The notes below the pieces were generated by a model, which saw only the letters and a list, made by a program, of their open reading frames with translations, ran no database searches and was not told where the DNA came from. The position numbers were made by a program, and so were the translations under genes. Shown piece after piece: positions 28,446 to 36,243 of a stretch of 64,000 nt of DNA (positions are counted from its first letter, which is position 1; each line of letters opens with the position of its first letter). The stretch is from contig NZ_JXCJ01000001.1 of NCBI RefSeq assembly GCF_000832015.1, positions 3,453,988 to 3,517,987 of the forward strand, in the 5' to 3' direction. This stretch comes from Gilvimarinus agarilyticus. Its GTDB lineage: Bacteria > Pseudomonadota > Gammaproteobacteria > Pseudomonadales > Cellvibrionaceae.

Positions 28446-29840
28446 ATGAATTTTTCACACACGCTGGGGGTGCTCAAACAGTACTGCACCATTGCTCTGA
28501 TTTTGGCTGCCGGCGCCGCTACAGCCAACGCCCGAGGGGCCACCGTCGACTTACTGGTTTTATACGATAACTACTCCGCCGGTTATTTTGGCGGAGACCC
28601 ACAAACGGCCATGAACAACTGGGTTAACCAAATGAATGCGGCCTACGCCGACAGTCAGGTGGACGTGCAATTGCGTTTAGTCGGTGTGCGTCACAACGAA
28701 CAAGGCGGCGCTAACCAAGGTGAAGTGCTCAATAATGTTCGCCTAAACAGCAATGTCGCCGCCCTGCGCAATCAGTTAGGCGCCGATTTTGTCTCGCAAA
28801 TGCACAGCACCGGGGCCTGTGGTGTGGGCTATGTCGCGGTCGATGCCAACTGGACGTTTAATGTGGTGCACCCAGGTTGCGGCCCCATGGTGATGCTGCA
28901 TGAGCTGGGCCATAACATGGGTATTAATCACTCGCGCAAACAAGGCGACACCCGAGGTGCGCGCTTTGGCTACGGGGTGGGTTACGGCGTACAAAACGTG
29001 TTTGTGGACGTGATGGCTTACGAAGGCGTGTTTAATACCTCCCGGGTTAATCGCTTCTCTAACCCCAACCTGATTTGTCGCGGCTACCCGTGCGGCTTAC
29101 CGGTGGGCCACCCACAAGAGGCTTACGCTGCGCTGGCGATTCACAATGTGCGCGACGAGATTGCCGGATTCCGTGCCACCGCCGGCACCAGCGGGCCGGT
29201 ACAGCTAGCCCAACACTGCAACTACGGCGGCTATAACGTCGGGCTCACGCCGGGTAATTACAATTTAGGGCAACTGATGGCCAAGGGCATTGTGAACGAC
29301 GATATTTCATCCGTGCGTGTGCAACAGGGCTACAAAGTCGAGCTGTTCCAGCACGATAACTTCACCGGCAATATGCTCACCCGAACCGCAGACGACAACT
29401 GCCTGAACAACGAGGGCTTTAACGATGATGTAAGCTCCTTGCGGGTATCAAGCGTGAGTGGCTTTAACCAAACCATTCAGGCTGAAAACTACGCCGCCAT
29501 GGCGGGTGTTCAGTTAGAGAACACCACCGATGCGGGCGGCGGCCAAAACGTCGGTTGGATCGAGAGTAACGACTGGATGGCCTACAACGGCATCACCATT
29601 CCAAGCTCGGGCAACTACACCATTGAGTACCGGGTTGCGAGCCCAAGCGGCGGCCGCTTGTCGTTGGATTTAAACGGCGGTGCCACCTTGTTAGGCGAGC
29701 GCGATATTCCAGCAACCGGCGGCTGGCAAAGCTGGACCACCGTGTCCCACACAGTTTACATCAACGCCGGCACCTACAATTTTGGGGTTTTCGCGCAAGC
29801 CGGTGGCTGGAACCTTAACTGGTTTCGTATTCGTCAGTAA
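28446..29840 (+). CDS. Secreted reprolysin-like zinc metalloprotease with crystallin-like and CBM6 modules
   Basis: A 464-residue secreted protease. A signal peptide (to about residue 30, ATANA) leads directly into the catalytic domain (about 33-240), which has the zincin motif HELGHNMGINH (three His ligands and catalytic Glu, near residues 155-165) and a Met-turn (VDVMAYEG), placing it in the M12/reprolysin-like metzincins. A beta/gamma-crystallin-like domain follows (about 255-335; repeated NDDISSVRV and NDDVSSLRV), then a C-terminal CBM6 (about 342-464; IQAENYAAMAGV, WNLNWFRI). No prodomain precedes the protease domain. The gene 59 bases downstream encodes a prodomain-like protein. Substrate may be glycoprotein or wall-associated protein, by inference from the CBM. 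Confidence 0.9.
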   Translation: MNFSHTLGVLKQYCTIALILAAGAATANARGATVDLLVLYDNYSAGYFGGDPQTAMNNWVNQMNAAYADSQVDVQLRLVGVRHNEQGGANQGEVLNNVRLNSNVAALRNQLGADFVSQMHSTGACGVGYVAVDANWTFNVVHPGCGPMVMLHELGHNMGINHSRKQGDTRGARFGYGVGYGVQNVFVDVMAYEGVFNTSRVNRFSNPNLICRGYPCGLPVGHPQEAYAALAIHNVRDEIAGFRATAGTSGPVQLAQHCNYGGYNVGLTPGNYNLGQLMAKGIVNDDISSVRVQQGYKVELFQHDNFTGNMLTRTADDNCLNNEGFNDDVSSLRVSSVSGFNQTIQAENYAAMAGVQLENTTDAGGGQNVGWIESNDWMAYNGITIPSSGNYTIEYRVASPSGGRLSLDLNGGATLLGERDIPATGGWQSWTTVSHTVYINAGTYNFGVFAQAGGWNLNWFRIRQ

Positions 29841-29899
29841 TCCGCACGAAACAACTCCGCGTCAATACTGGCGCGGAGCGCTATGTTTAAGGACACTAT

Positions 29900-30661
29900 A
29901 TGAATAAAACACTCATGGCACTATGCCTGCTTTCAGTTGCAGCGGCGGGCCTTTGGTTTGCGCTGGACTCCGCCCCCCATTCATCCGCTGCGGGGCAAAG
30001 CCGTGCGGCGCCCGACCAGCCCGCACCCATCGCCGCGGCTACGCGCAAGGTGGGCCACAACCCCGGCACCGTCGCTACCGTGTCAGCGGCACACGCTAAC
30101 AGCACACCCACTGCGAACAATAACGCCATCGACAACGCCCAGCCCTCGTTCGAAGAGCGGCTCGGTGTCATGCAACAGCGTCGCCCCAACCGCCATTACG
30201 ACGAAGCCGAAGTACGCGCCGCCGTACAGCGCGATAGCGCCTGGAGCAGCGAGACACCCGACAACCTAGACGAGCTGCCACTTGAAAGCGAAGCGCTCAA
30301 CGATGGCCGCCAAATTATTACCTTTGACCCACTGAAGCTCGAAACCTTAATGCCCGGCGATCAGGTGAAAGTCAGCATTGATGAAACCGGCGAGCAATAT
30401 ACCGTTAATATCAACCGCATAGAACAGCACGATTACCACAGTATCAGCTGGTACGGTGAAATTGATGGCAACGATGGGCAAACCTATCAGGTCAGCTTTA
30501 CGCAGGGTGACACCCTGACGGTGGGGGGGCTCAGCACCCCCGATGGCAACTACCAGTTACAAGCCCACGGGGACGCCGGTTGGATTGCCTCCAGCGCCTC
30601 GCTGTTTAAAGTGCAAGAAGGCCAAACCGACGCTATTGTGCCTGGCGAATTAAAGCACTGA
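29900..30661 (+). CDS. Exported protein resembling a metalloprotease prodomain
   Basis: A 253-residue exported protein with an N-terminal signal/anchor (about residues 3-20), a low-complexity Ala/Pro/Thr/Asn stretch (to about 85) and a beta-rich C-terminal domain (about 130-253). The C-terminal pattern SWYGEIDGNDGQTYQVSF...GGLSTPDGNYQLQAHGDAGWI resembles the beta-domain typical of N-terminal prodomains in bacterial reprolysin-like proteases (strand - G-x-G - 'G.I.T.DG.Y.L'). AAGGA lies 6 bases before ATG. Its position immediately after a protease gene lacking a prodomain suggests a trans-acting chaperone or inhibitor. That role is inference. Confidence 0.65.
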   Translation: MNKTLMALCLLSVAAAGLWFALDSAPHSSAAGQSRAAPDQPAPIAAATRKVGHNPGTVATVSAAHANSTPTANNNAIDNAQPSFEERLGVMQQRRPNRHYDEAEVRAAVQRDSAWSSETPDNLDELPLESEALNDGRQIITFDPLKLETLMPGDQVKVSIDETGEQYTVNINRIEQHDYHSISWYGEIDGNDGQTYQVSFTQGDTLTVGGLSTPDGNYQLQAHGDAGWIASSASLFKVQEGQTDAIVPGELKH

Positions 30662-30747
30662 ACCCAATGCGAAATTTCTCAGTTGAGTCGGTAGTGGCCA
30701 TATGCAGCTGGGTGTACCAATGGTCTCGCTCAAAACATCAATAAAAT

Positions 30748-30780
30748 GGCGGCTGACACGTTAATAAGTTCTCAGCCGCC
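30748..30780 (-). terminator. Candidate terminator downstream of recQ
   Basis: Perfect 9-bp arms GGCGGCTGA / TCAGCCGCC around 15 bases. On the minus strand it lies about 55 bases past the recQ stop and is followed by ATTTTATT, a modest U-tract. Confidence 0.55.
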
Positions 30781-30833
30781 TGGCAGAGGCTGCAAAAAAT
30801 GTTTTCGTCGACTATTGAACACGGCGACGCAAT

Positions 30834-32984
30834 TTACCCGCTCATCTCCCGCACCACACCCGCCCGGATACAGCGCAACACACCGTACTCGTAAACGCCT
30901 TCAAGCGCGTCAAACACCGGTTTCAACTTAAAAGGCTCGTCGTCGTGGGCGAGCATCACATCGACAATATTATCGTGCTCGCGTTGCGGCAACTCCACCA
31001 CTTCGGCAACCTCCAGTTGGCCCTGCTCAATCAAGCCCGCCAGATGAGTAAATACCGTGGTCTCCGTCAGCTCGCGCTGGCGCGCAATCGCAGGGATATC
31101 CATACCGGCTTTGAACAGGGCAAAGGTTTCGTGCTCGGTGGCGCGAACATTTTGTGGGCTACCGGCGTACTCGGCCAGGCTTTCCACATGGGTATTCACC
31201 GCCGCGACAAAGTCTTCGCCGTAGTGCTCCAGCTTACTGGTCCCGACGCCGGATATACGCCCCAAAGCCTCCAGTGATTGCGGCTGGTGACTAACCACCT
31301 CCATTAAGGTGGCGTCATGAAAAATCATATAGGGCGGAATATCTTGCTCAGAGGCCAAACGCTTGCGCAATTCGCGCAGCGACTCCCACAAGACTTTATC
31401 GGGGCCCATTAATGAGCCACCGGCATTGGCGCGGGATTTTTTGCCTGGCGCGGTGGTTTTAATGTCTTTTCGCAGCTCGATGCTGTCGTCGCCTTTTAAT
31501 AAAGCGCGGCATTTTTCAGTCAACAATAAGCCGCCATAGCCGGCCACGTCTACTTCTATAATGCCGCGCGCGGCCAACTGGCGAAACACTGAACGCCACT
31601 GGTTGGCGTCCAGCTCAGAGCCTATACCAAACGTGCTGAGTTTTTCATGGCCAAACTGCTCTACTTTGGGCGTGGCTTTGCCCAGCAGTACATCGATTAG
31701 ATGGTTCACCCCAAATCGCTGCCCGGTGCGATAACAACAACTCAGCGCCTTTTGCGCGACCACTGTGCCGTCAAATGTTTGTGGCGGGGTTAAGCACGTG
31801 TCGCAGTTGTTGCAGGGGGTATGATCGTGCTCGCCAAAATACGCCAACAGGGCCTGCCGCCGACAGGTGGTAATCTCGCACAGGCCGAGCATGGCATCGA
31901 GCTTGTGGTTTTCGGTACGCTTGTGATCGTCCGAGCCCTGGGATTGGCTCATCATCTGCTTTAATTTAAGTACATCTTGCACACCGTACGCCATCCAGGC
32001 CGTCGCATTTTGCCCATCGCGGCCCGCCCGGCCTGTCTCTTGGTAATACGCCTCAATACTTTTGGGCAAATCCAAATGGGCGACAAAGCGCACATCGGGT
32101 TTATCAATGCCCATACCAAACGCGATGGTGGCGACGATGATAACGCCCTCTTCGCGCAAGAAGCGCTCTTGATGGCGCTGCCGGGTAGGCCCGGGCAAGC
32201 CGGCGTGATAGGGCAAGGCGGTGAAACCTTGTTTGCTAAGCCACTCGGCGGTGTCATCGACTTTGCGGCGCGACAAACAATAAACGATACCGGCGTCGTC
32301 CGGATGCTCATTGTGCAGCAGGCGCAACAACTGCTGGCGCGCATCCTGCTTTTGCTCGATGCGGTATTGAATATTGGGCCGGTCAAAGCCGCTGACAAAT
32401 TGCGCGGCATCCTCCAGTTGCAGGCGCGTAATAATCTCGGCGCGGGTGCGATCATCAGCCGTGGCGGTTAAGGCCACCCGTGGCACATGGGGAAACTGTT
32501 GATGCAACAGGCTGAGCTGTAAATAGTCTGAGCGGAAGTCGTGCCCCCACTGAGACACGCAGTGGGCTTCATCGATGGCAAACAGCGACAGGGGTAATTC
32601 GTGCAGCATATCAAGTGTGCGCTGCTGAATCAGGCGCTCGGGCGCCACATACAAAATTTTAATCTCGCCCTGGCGCAGCCCTTGCTCGATCGCCCGCACC
32701 TCATCAAATGCGAGGCTCGAGTTGATGTAGGCGGCACTGATGCCAAGCTGCGCCAACGCGTCCACTTGATCTTGCATCAGGGCAATCAGGGGCGAGACGA
32801 TCACCCCCACCCCATCGCGCACCAGCGCGGGGATCTGATAGCACAGTGATTTACCGCCGCCGGTGGGCATCAACACCAGCGCGTCTCGCCCGGCAATAAC
32901 GGTATCGATAATGTCGGCTTGCGGGCCGCGAAAGGCCTGATAACCAAAGGTATTTTGCAGTGTCTGTAGGGCAGCTTGATTCAT
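30834..32984 (-). CDS. recQ: ATP-dependent DNA helicase RecQ
   Basis: A 3'-5' DNA helicase of about 716 residues acting in recombination and replication-fork repair. Visible in order: Walker A in LMPTGGGKSLCYQIPAL, Walker B in AIDEAHCVSQWGHDFR (DEAH), helicase motifs V-VI (VATIAFGMGIDKPDVRFV, QETGRAGRDG), the RecQ zinc-binding Cys set (CEITTCRRQALLAYFGE...CNNCDTC), winged helix, HRDC domain (about 525-600, LRELRKRLASEQDIPPYMIF) and an extra helical C-terminal domain (about 630-716) resembling the HTH_40 domain of longer RecQ proteins. The ATG at 32984 (MNQAALQTLQ) fits family starts; its ribosome site is weak. Confidence 0.96.
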   Translation of the reverse strand: MNQAALQTLQNTFGYQAFRGPQADIIDTVIAGRDALVLMPTGGGKSLCYQIPALVRDGVGVIVSPLIALMQDQVDALAQLGISAAYINSSLAFDEVRAIEQGLRQGEIKILYVAPERLIQQRTLDMLHELPLSLFAIDEAHCVSQWGHDFRSDYLQLSLLHQQFPHVPRVALTATADDRTRAEIITRLQLEDAAQFVSGFDRPNIQYRIEQKQDARQQLLRLLHNEHPDDAGIVYCLSRRKVDDTAEWLSKQGFTALPYHAGLPGPTRQRHQERFLREEGVIIVATIAFGMGIDKPDVRFVAHLDLPKSIEAYYQETGRAGRDGQNATAWMAYGVQDVLKLKQMMSQSQGSDDHKRTENHKLDAMLGLCEITTCRRQALLAYFGEHDHTPCNNCDTCLTPPQTFDGTVVAQKALSCCYRTGQRFGVNHLIDVLLGKATPKVEQFGHEKLSTFGIGSELDANQWRSVFRQLAARGIIEVDVAGYGGLLLTEKCRALLKGDDSIELRKDIKTTAPGKKSRANAGGSLMGPDKVLWESLRELRKRLASEQDIPPYMIFHDATLMEVVSHQPQSLEALGRISGVGTSKLEHYGEDFVAAVNTHVESLAEYAGSPQNVRATEHETFALFKAGMDIPAIARQRELTETTVFTHLAGLIEQGQLEVAEVVELPQREHDNIVDVMLAHDDEPFKLKPVFDALEGVYEYGVLRCIRAGVVREMSG

Positions 32985-33057
32985 GGAATGGAGTTTAGCA
33001 GTTTTCACCTGCCTCACCCACGAGACAACTGACGTAAAAACCCACCATAACACTATT

Positions 33058-33076
33058 GATAATTATTAGCGTTTGC
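33058..33076. promoter_or_regulatory. Possible Fur box upstream of flavodoxin gene
   Basis: GATAATTATTAGCGTTTGC lies 44 bases before the flavodoxin start. The first half matches the GATAAT repeat of the Fur consensus well and the second half poorly. Flavodoxins are commonly induced on iron limitation, which makes the site plausible. Confidence 0.4.
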
Positions 33077-33119
33077 ATTAATGTGCTAAAGAATTAGATG
33101 AAAACAGAGGATCTTCACG

Positions 33120-33668
33120 ATGACCGACCTAAGTAGCGCCAATGTCGGCCTGGTATTCGGTACAGACACCGGCAACACCGAAGAAGTCGGCGATAAAATC
33201 TCAACCGCTCTGGCCAGTCAGGGCGTGGTGGTTGAGATGCTTAACGTAACCGACGCCTCCCCGGAACAAATCGAAGCCTTTGATTTTATTATTATGGGGA
33301 TTCCCACCTGGGACTTTGGCGGCATTCAGGAAGACTGGGAAGATTTTGAAGAGCAGATTCTGGCCACCAAGCTCACGGGTAAAACCGTTGCTCTGTACGG
33401 ACTGGGCGACCAACTCGGTTACGGCTACTACTTTGTCGATGCGATGGGCTGGCTCAACGAGCGAGTCTTAAAAGCAGGCGCAACCGTGATCGGCCACTGG
33501 TCCACCAAGGGTTATACCTACGACGAATCTCTGGCCGTCAATGCCGAGAAAACCGAGTTTTGCGGTTTAGCCATCGATGATGACCAACAATTTGAGCTAA
33601 CCGATGAGCGTATTGAGCAATGGGTCGAGCAGATCGTGAAAGAGTACGAGCAAGCCAACGCCGCTTAA
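33120..33668 (+). CDS. fldA: Long-chain flavodoxin
   Basis: An FMN electron carrier of 182 residues that can replace ferredoxin. The FMN phosphate loop is GTDTGNTEEV near residues 12-21, and GIPTWDFG and LGDQLGYGYYFVDAMG are flavin-contacting loops; the inserted loop in the last strand marks it as long-chain. A possible Fur site lies upstream, suggesting iron-responsive expression. It is followed after 27 bases by a hypothetical gene on the same strand. Confidence 0.93.
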   Translation: MTDLSSANVGLVFGTDTGNTEEVGDKISTALASQGVVVEMLNVTDASPEQIEAFDFIIMGIPTWDFGGIQEDWEDFEEQILATKLTGKTVALYGLGDQLGYGYYFVDAMGWLNERVLKAGATVIGHWSTKGYTYDESLAVNAEKTEFCGLAIDDDQQFELTDERIEQWVEQIVKEYEQANAA

Positions 33669-33695
33669 CACAACGCCCACACACCGGAGAGCCCC

Positions 33696-34160
33696 ATGAA
33701 TAAGCACTCAGGCAACAAACAGTTTTTGTGCGATAAACACCGGGCGCTCGCCCTGCACAACCCCGAGCAAAGCAAACGTTTGTGTTGTAAGTTGCGCGCC
33801 ATGGCGCGAGATTACATCAGCCAGCAGCGCTGGGATGAGGCCGTACCCGTGTGCGGCACCGCTTTTGAGACGGCCGATATTCTGCTGCGCCAGGATAGCA
33901 ACAGCAAATATGCCACAGAGCGCTACCTGCGCAGCGCCATTGAGCTGAGCTACACACTGCGCAAAAGCCGCCATCAACCCGACTTAAGCGCAATGGTTGA
34001 TTTAGTGCAACAACGTTTAGCCCCCTTCCATGCTCCTGCGCCGCTGCAAACACTGCTCGCCCCACTGGTCGACATCGCATTTTCGGCACTTAGCGATGTG
34101 GACGACTGGATGGAGATGCTCCTCGCCATGGATGACGCTCACCGCCAAACCCGTCACTGA
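33696..34160 (+). CDS. Hypothetical helical protein in the flavodoxin operon
   Basis: A 154-residue, all-helical-looking soluble protein without signal peptide. A Cys-containing N-terminus (FLCDKHRALALHNPEQSKRLCCKLRAMARDY) is followed by a segment like one tetratricopeptide-type hairpin (RWDEAVPVCGTAFETADILL) and a Ser/Leu-rich C-terminal helix pair. GGAGAG lies 5 bases before ATG, and the gap to the flavodoxin gene is short, so it is probably co-transcribed. I do not recognise a family; four Cys residues close to a redox protein are worth noting but prove nothing. Confidence 0.7.
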   Translation: MNKHSGNKQFLCDKHRALALHNPEQSKRLCCKLRAMARDYISQQRWDEAVPVCGTAFETADILLRQDSNSKYATERYLRSAIELSYTLRKSRHQPDLSAMVDLVQQRLAPFHAPAPLQTLLAPLVDIAFSALSDVDDWMEMLLAMDDAHRQTRH

Positions 34161-34261
34161 GGCGTAACTACCTTATTGCCTGACAGCCCCAAAGCTCGCT
34201 ATAGTGCGGCGCAATAACCGGGTGCCATCGCACCCGCTGCACGGCTGAAGAGGTCAATACA

Positions 34262-34819
34262 GTGAACCCGACAACAACTACCGGCGTAATCGCGCAAACG
34301 AAACATTGGTTTGAGACGGTGGTGCTCGGGCTTAACTTGTGCCCCTTCGCCCACGCCCCCGCCAAGCACAACCGCATTCGCTTTGCGGTATTTGATGAGT
34401 CCCAAGGGTTGGGATTACTCGAAGTGCTGGCCGATGAGGTGACGCGGTTACAAAACGCCTCAATCGACGAAATGGAAACTACCCTGCTGATTTTACCCGA
34501 AGGGTTTGAGGATTTTTACTTTTATACCGTGACCGTGCAGCAAGCCGACAGCTGGCTCAATAAACAGCGGCTGCAAGGGGTGTATCAAATAGCGCACTTT
34601 CACCCCGACTATCAGTTTTCTGATACCGATTACGACGAGCGCAGCAACCTTACCAACCGCTCGCCCTACCCCATATTGCATCTGCTGCGCGAACAGAGCC
34701 TAAGCACCGCCATTGATAACGGCGCCGATACCGAGTCGATTCCGGCACGCAATATAGAGCGAATGGAGAGCTTAACCGAGCAAGAGGTTGCGCAGCTATT
34801 TGATTATTTAGCCCGCTGA
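34262..34819 (+). CDS. DUF1415 family protein
   Basis: A 185-residue cytoplasmic protein matching the DUF1415 family: it begins with an amphipathic helix and LGLNLCPFAHAPAKHNRIRF, with a central FYFYTVTVQQADSWL and the segment IAHFHPDYQFSDTDYDERSNLTNRSPYPILHLLRE, which is the most conserved part. The start is GTG with AGAGG 8 bases upstream. Family function is unknown; the Cys-Pro and the His/Asp/Asn-rich segment suggest a possible ligand or metal site. Confidence 0.85.
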   Translation: MNPTTTTGVIAQTKHWFETVVLGLNLCPFAHAPAKHNRIRFAVFDESQGLGLLEVLADEVTRLQNASIDEMETTLLILPEGFEDFYFYTVTVQQADSWLNKQRLQGVYQIAHFHPDYQFSDTDYDERSNLTNRSPYPILHLLREQSLSTAIDNGADTESIPARNIERMESLTEQEVAQLFDYLAR

Positions 34820-34848
34820 GCCTCGCCCCACAGGGTTAGCGTCACCTC

Positions 34849-36216
34849 TTAAAAACGCGCGTTAAAAAACTCCAGTGCATAACCCCAATTAGGGGCAGCG
34901 GTGTGACCTTGATCGTGCTGTCTAAACGCCATATTTCCCCGTTGCAATAAAGTCCCTACGGACGGGTATTGCGTGTCTTTAAGGCTGGCACCTCCGAGTA
35001 AGTGGTAGGCTTCGCTGGCCGCACGCAAGGCCAAATAGCTGCCCTTCGGGTCTACCCACTCATCGCCCGTGTAGCCCGCTCCAATAAAAATAGGGCGCGG
35101 TGCAGCCAGCGCTAATAATTGGTGAGAATCCAACGGTAAGTCGTTGACGGTTAACGGCCCGGCGTATTTTAAGAAATTGCCAGCCATCCAGTGATACTCA
35201 CCCGCAGCGGCGACATTACCAATTTGCTCGCCATAATTACGCCGCCATAAGCTCGCCCCAGCTTCACCCGATGAACTGATATAACCACCGGCAAAACGAT
35301 CGTCAAAAGCCAGGGCCACCAGCGCCGCCTTACCATAACGCGAGTGGCCAAACACAACCACCTGCTCGCCCTTTACACGTTTTTCCGTTTGTAAATAATC
35401 GAGCGCCCGGCTAGCGCCCCACCCCCAAGCTCGCAGCGCCCCCCAGTCTCTGGTACTGCGCGGCGCCCCGGAATTGGCCAACCCGATAATACCAGTCGTT
35501 AACCCGGCGCCAGTGTCGGCCTGCACACTGGTTGGCACATATTCGGCGTAGCCCCACCCCGCCTGCAGTACTTGTTTTTGCCAGTCGGTTATTGATTGAT
35601 AAAACTCGCGACGCTTATCCTGGCTCATCCGTGAGGCAAGATGTTCGACAATGTCTAAGTCCCACTGAAACGCCAACACCACCGGTACCGGGCCACTTAC
35701 CCCCGCCGGAGTCGTCAGTGTCATGTCAATGGCAACGGATGAGCGACTATCATCCGCAGAAATGACGCCACTGATGCGTTGATGCCGTACCGGCGTCGCT
35801 CCCACTAGACTAAAGGTGGGGAACGACTTCTGCCACTGTACCTCTGGCAACCGCTCGGGTACTTCACCGTAAAACTCCTGAGCAAATATAGAGCGTAAGC
35901 GTTGGCGCTCGGCACGCCACTCGGCGGGGCTCGCTATGACGTTTGCGGTTGGCGGTTGCAGTAGCGGGGGTAAAGAGCCCATTTGCGCGTTCGCTAGGGC
36001 TTCATCATAATTAACTGGATTAACAGCGGCACTGGGGTCGCCGTTTACGCCTGGGCGCACAGCGCTAATACCCAGTTCAGCTAAAGTACGCGCGTGGTCC
36101 TGCTCAGCGGTTAACCCGGCTTTTGCAGTGCTAGATGGCACAGGGGATACAAGGCTACAACCCGCCACTAACACCACCAGTATTACAACCAAAATACACC
36201 TTGTTAATGCGGGCAT
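34849..36216 (-). CDS. CE15-type glucuronoyl esterase lipoprotein
   Basis: A 455-residue lipoprotein predicted to cleave ester links between glucuronoxylan and lignin. The signal ends in lipobox VAGC (about residues 17-20). The alpha/beta-hydrolase nucleophile elbow is GHSRYGKAAL (Ser near residue 292), matching the GxSRxGK signature of carbohydrate esterase family 15; the conserved Glu-containing region SSSGEAGASLWRRNYGEQ and the catalytic His in RQHDQGHTAAPNWG are also present. It is full length. GGAGG lies 4 bases before ATG. It follows the multi-PAS gene by 27 bases, so may be the last gene of the nfeD-slipin-PAS run. It fits a wood- or grass-degrading lifestyle with the GH9 cellulase. 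Confidence 0.88.
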   Translation of the reverse strand: MPALTRCILVVILVVLVAGCSLVSPVPSSTAKAGLTAEQDHARTLAELGISAVRPGVNGDPSAAVNPVNYDEALANAQMGSLPPLLQPPTANVIASPAEWRAERQRLRSIFAQEFYGEVPERLPEVQWQKSFPTFSLVGATPVRHQRISGVISADDSRSSVAIDMTLTTPAGVSGPVPVVLAFQWDLDIVEHLASRMSQDKRREFYQSITDWQKQVLQAGWGYAEYVPTSVQADTGAGLTTGIIGLANSGAPRSTRDWGALRAWGWGASRALDYLQTEKRVKGEQVVVFGHSRYGKAALVALAFDDRFAGGYISSSGEAGASLWRRNYGEQIGNVAAAGEYHWMAGNFLKYAGPLTVNDLPLDSHQLLALAAPRPIFIGAGYTGDEWVDPKGSYLALRAASEAYHLLGGASLKDTQYPSVGTLLQRGNMAFRQHDQGHTAAPNWGYALEFFNARF

Positions 36217-36243
36217 AGCGCCTCCGTTAGTGCTTCGCGTTAA

